A stretch of 64,000 bases of DNA from Aquisediminimonas profunda. Lineage in GTDB: Bacteria; Pseudomonadota; Alphaproteobacteria; Sphingomonadales; Sphingomonadaceae. The notes under the pieces were generated by a model, which worked only from the letters and a program-made list of their open reading frames with translations, searched no databases and had not been told where the DNA came from. A program made the translations under genes and the position numbers. Within the stretch, counting starts at the first letter, position 1, and the number at the start of each line of letters is the position of its first letter. Shown here piece by piece: positions 63,044-64,000 of this stretch. The DNA lies in NCBI RefSeq assembly GCF_019443285.1, contig NZ_CP080327.1:434001-498000 (forward strand), given 5' to 3'.

Positions 63044-64000
63044 TCGGTGATGAACGGACCATAATTGGTTGTGCGACCTTGCGCATCTTCGGCGATGATA
63101 CGGTTCCTCTGCCGGCCAAGATAGGTGATCTGGCTCTCCATGATATCTCCCGGCTTGAGCCAGGCGCCGTCATGCATCGCGGCATTGCCCGGGGGTGAGC
63201 CGGTGATCAGCAGGTCACCCGGAAGCAGCTTGATGCGCTCGGACGCAAAGGACAGAATCTGCTCGGGCTGGAAGATCATGTCAGAGATTGGCCAATCCTG
63301 GCGGATTTCGCCATTCACCGTCAACTTGATCTGCACCTTGGTGCGGTCGACAAATTCCTTGGGTACAGCAAAGGGGCCAAAGGGCTTGAAGTTGGGCTGA
63401 TGCTTGCTGACCCAGTCATAGCCCCAGCGCACGTCAATGCGGCGGAATTCGTCGACCGTGCCCAGATCATTGACCATCACATAGGCGGCGATCAGATCGT
63501 TGGTCTCATCCGGACGGAGATACCGCCCGCCATTCTTAAGAATGGCGCCAAACTCCAGTTCCCAATCGGGATGCTCGCCGATCAAGGGTAGGGGGATATC
63601 GTCTTTGGGACCGCAGAGCGAAGAATGCAGGCCGGTCCAGAAAAAGGGCATGCCCTCACGCGCGCGACGATCGATCTCGGCCAAATTGCGCTCAAAGAAT
63701 GCCTCGTCACTTTCGCCTTCCTTACGCAGATGTTGGTTGAATTTATTGAACGTCATCATCTCGGCGACATGCTGGCGATAGTTGGCACCCGCGCACAACA
63801 GATTGGGATGCGACAACACGGGTAGGATATGCAGATCGGCATAGGACAGCGCGGGCTTGTCCTGCTTGGTGGCCAGAGCGCTGGCCAGATCGACGGCGCG
63901 GTCCCAGTCCTCGAAGATGGCATGGGTATCGACATAGAGATGCGAGAGATCAAACACCGCGCCACCGGGCAAGACCAGACCGGGGAATGGCTTGGAGCCA
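63037..64000 (-). CDS. FAH-family protein, start beyond the window
   Basis: The frame is open to the right end (LPGGAVFDLSHLYV preceded by SKPFPGLV), so the gene begins outside the window. Visible segments are LLCAGANYRQHVAEM, WELEFGAIL (E-x-E ligands), YVMVNDLGTVDEF, and LLPGDLLITGSPPGNA. It is a third FAH type, different from those at 33424 and 41199, perhaps acting on the product of the neighbouring amidohydrolase. Confidence 0.92.
   Translation of the reverse strand, partial: GSKPFPGLVLPGGAVFDLSHLYVDTHAIFEDWDRAVDLASALATKQDKPALSYADLHILPVLSHPNLLCAGANYRQHVAEMMTFNKFNQHLRKEGESDEAFFERNLAEIDRRAREGMPFFWTGLHSSLCGPKDDIPLPLIGEHPDWELEFGAILKNGGRYLRPDETNDLIAAYVMVNDLGTVDEFRRIDVRWGYDWVSKHQPNFKPFGPFAVPKEFVDRTKVQIKLTVNGEIRQDWPISDMIFQPEQILSFASERIKLLPGDLLITGSPPGNAAMHDGAWLKPGDIMESQITYLGRQRNRIIAEDAQGRTTNYGPFITEW

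Noticed and set aside
1-64000. CRISPR arrays, complete insertion sequences, rRNA operons
   Set aside because: No regularly spaced repeats, no transposase gene and no rRNA sequence were seen.

Overview
The window looks like chromosomal DNA of an alphaproteobacterium of the order Sphingomonadales (Novosphingobium, Sphingobium or Sphingopyxis type). The grounds are a sphingomonad-style core block (recQ, GST, engB, yidC, yidD, rnpA, rpmH), a TonB-dependent receptor inside a catabolic cluster, an isolated bciA-like bacteriochlorophyll gene, THF-dependent O-demethylase-like proteins of the LigM/DesA kind, and a recombinase/DUF2924/DUF3489 cassette. Species and substrates cannot be fixed from the sequence alone.

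Region 1 (1-16.2 kb) is a catabolic cluster. It encodes a partial fumarylacetoacetate-hydrolase (FAH) family protein, four SDR-type or NmrA-type dehydrogenases, two paralogous meta-cleavage-product hydrolases, a two-domain extradiol-type dioxygenase, a single-domain VOC protein, a pirin, four NTF2/SnoaL-like proteins, an ABM monooxygenase-like protein, an FMN-dependent 2-hydroxyacid oxidase, an HSL-type esterase, a RidA protein and a TonB receptor. Together these suggest uptake, ring hydroxylation or oxidation, meta cleavage and hydrolysis of an aromatic or polycyclic compound. Two divergent promoter regions (10.2 kb and 15.5 kb) share a nearly identical 20-bp element, a candidate operator. 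No regulator lies in this cluster.

Region 2 (16.3-30.2 kb) is mostly core: bciA, a MarR-GNAT fusion, a small cysteine-rich exported protein, a tightly overlapping recQ / phosphatase-like / membrane protein / sterol desaturase-like / GMC oxidoreductase chain, then GST-engB-yidC-yidD-rnpA-rpmH, comM and tRNA-Leu(CAA). rpmH lies entirely inside the only conventional reading frame available to rnpA.

Region 3 (30.3-33.3 kb) is a small recombinase cassette (large serine recombinase, DUF2924, DUF3489) beside tRNA-Leu, followed by a 5'-truncated epimerase gene.

Region 4 (33.4-54.3 kb) holds a second catabolic locus. It has two paralogous FAH-family hydrolases, an alpha/beta hydrolase, a two-domain VOC dioxygenase-like protein, an FAD monooxygenase, a histidinol-dehydrogenase-like enzyme in a coupled operon, three LysR and one LacI regulator (counting the LysR at 54.4 kb), two VanA-type Rieske oxygenases, and a one-carbon module: two GcvT/LigM-like O-demethylases, a shortened MTHFR-like protein, PurU and FolB. 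The likely theme is O-demethylation of methoxylated aromatics with release of the THF-bound carbon as formate, then ring cleavage.

Region 5 (55.4-59.1 kb) is decayed DNA: a frameshifted carboxylesterase, a tyrosine-integrase remnant, thiolase and LysR remnants, and among them an intact 73-residue ORF with a duplicated WYPFG motif that looks like a precursor peptide. Region 6 (59.2-64 kb) returns to catabolism: a third Rieske oxygenase, a medium-chain dehydrogenase, an ACMSD-type amidohydrolase, a shortened cytochrome b561 and an FAH-family protein that runs off the window. No Rieske reductase or ferredoxin gene was seen in the window.
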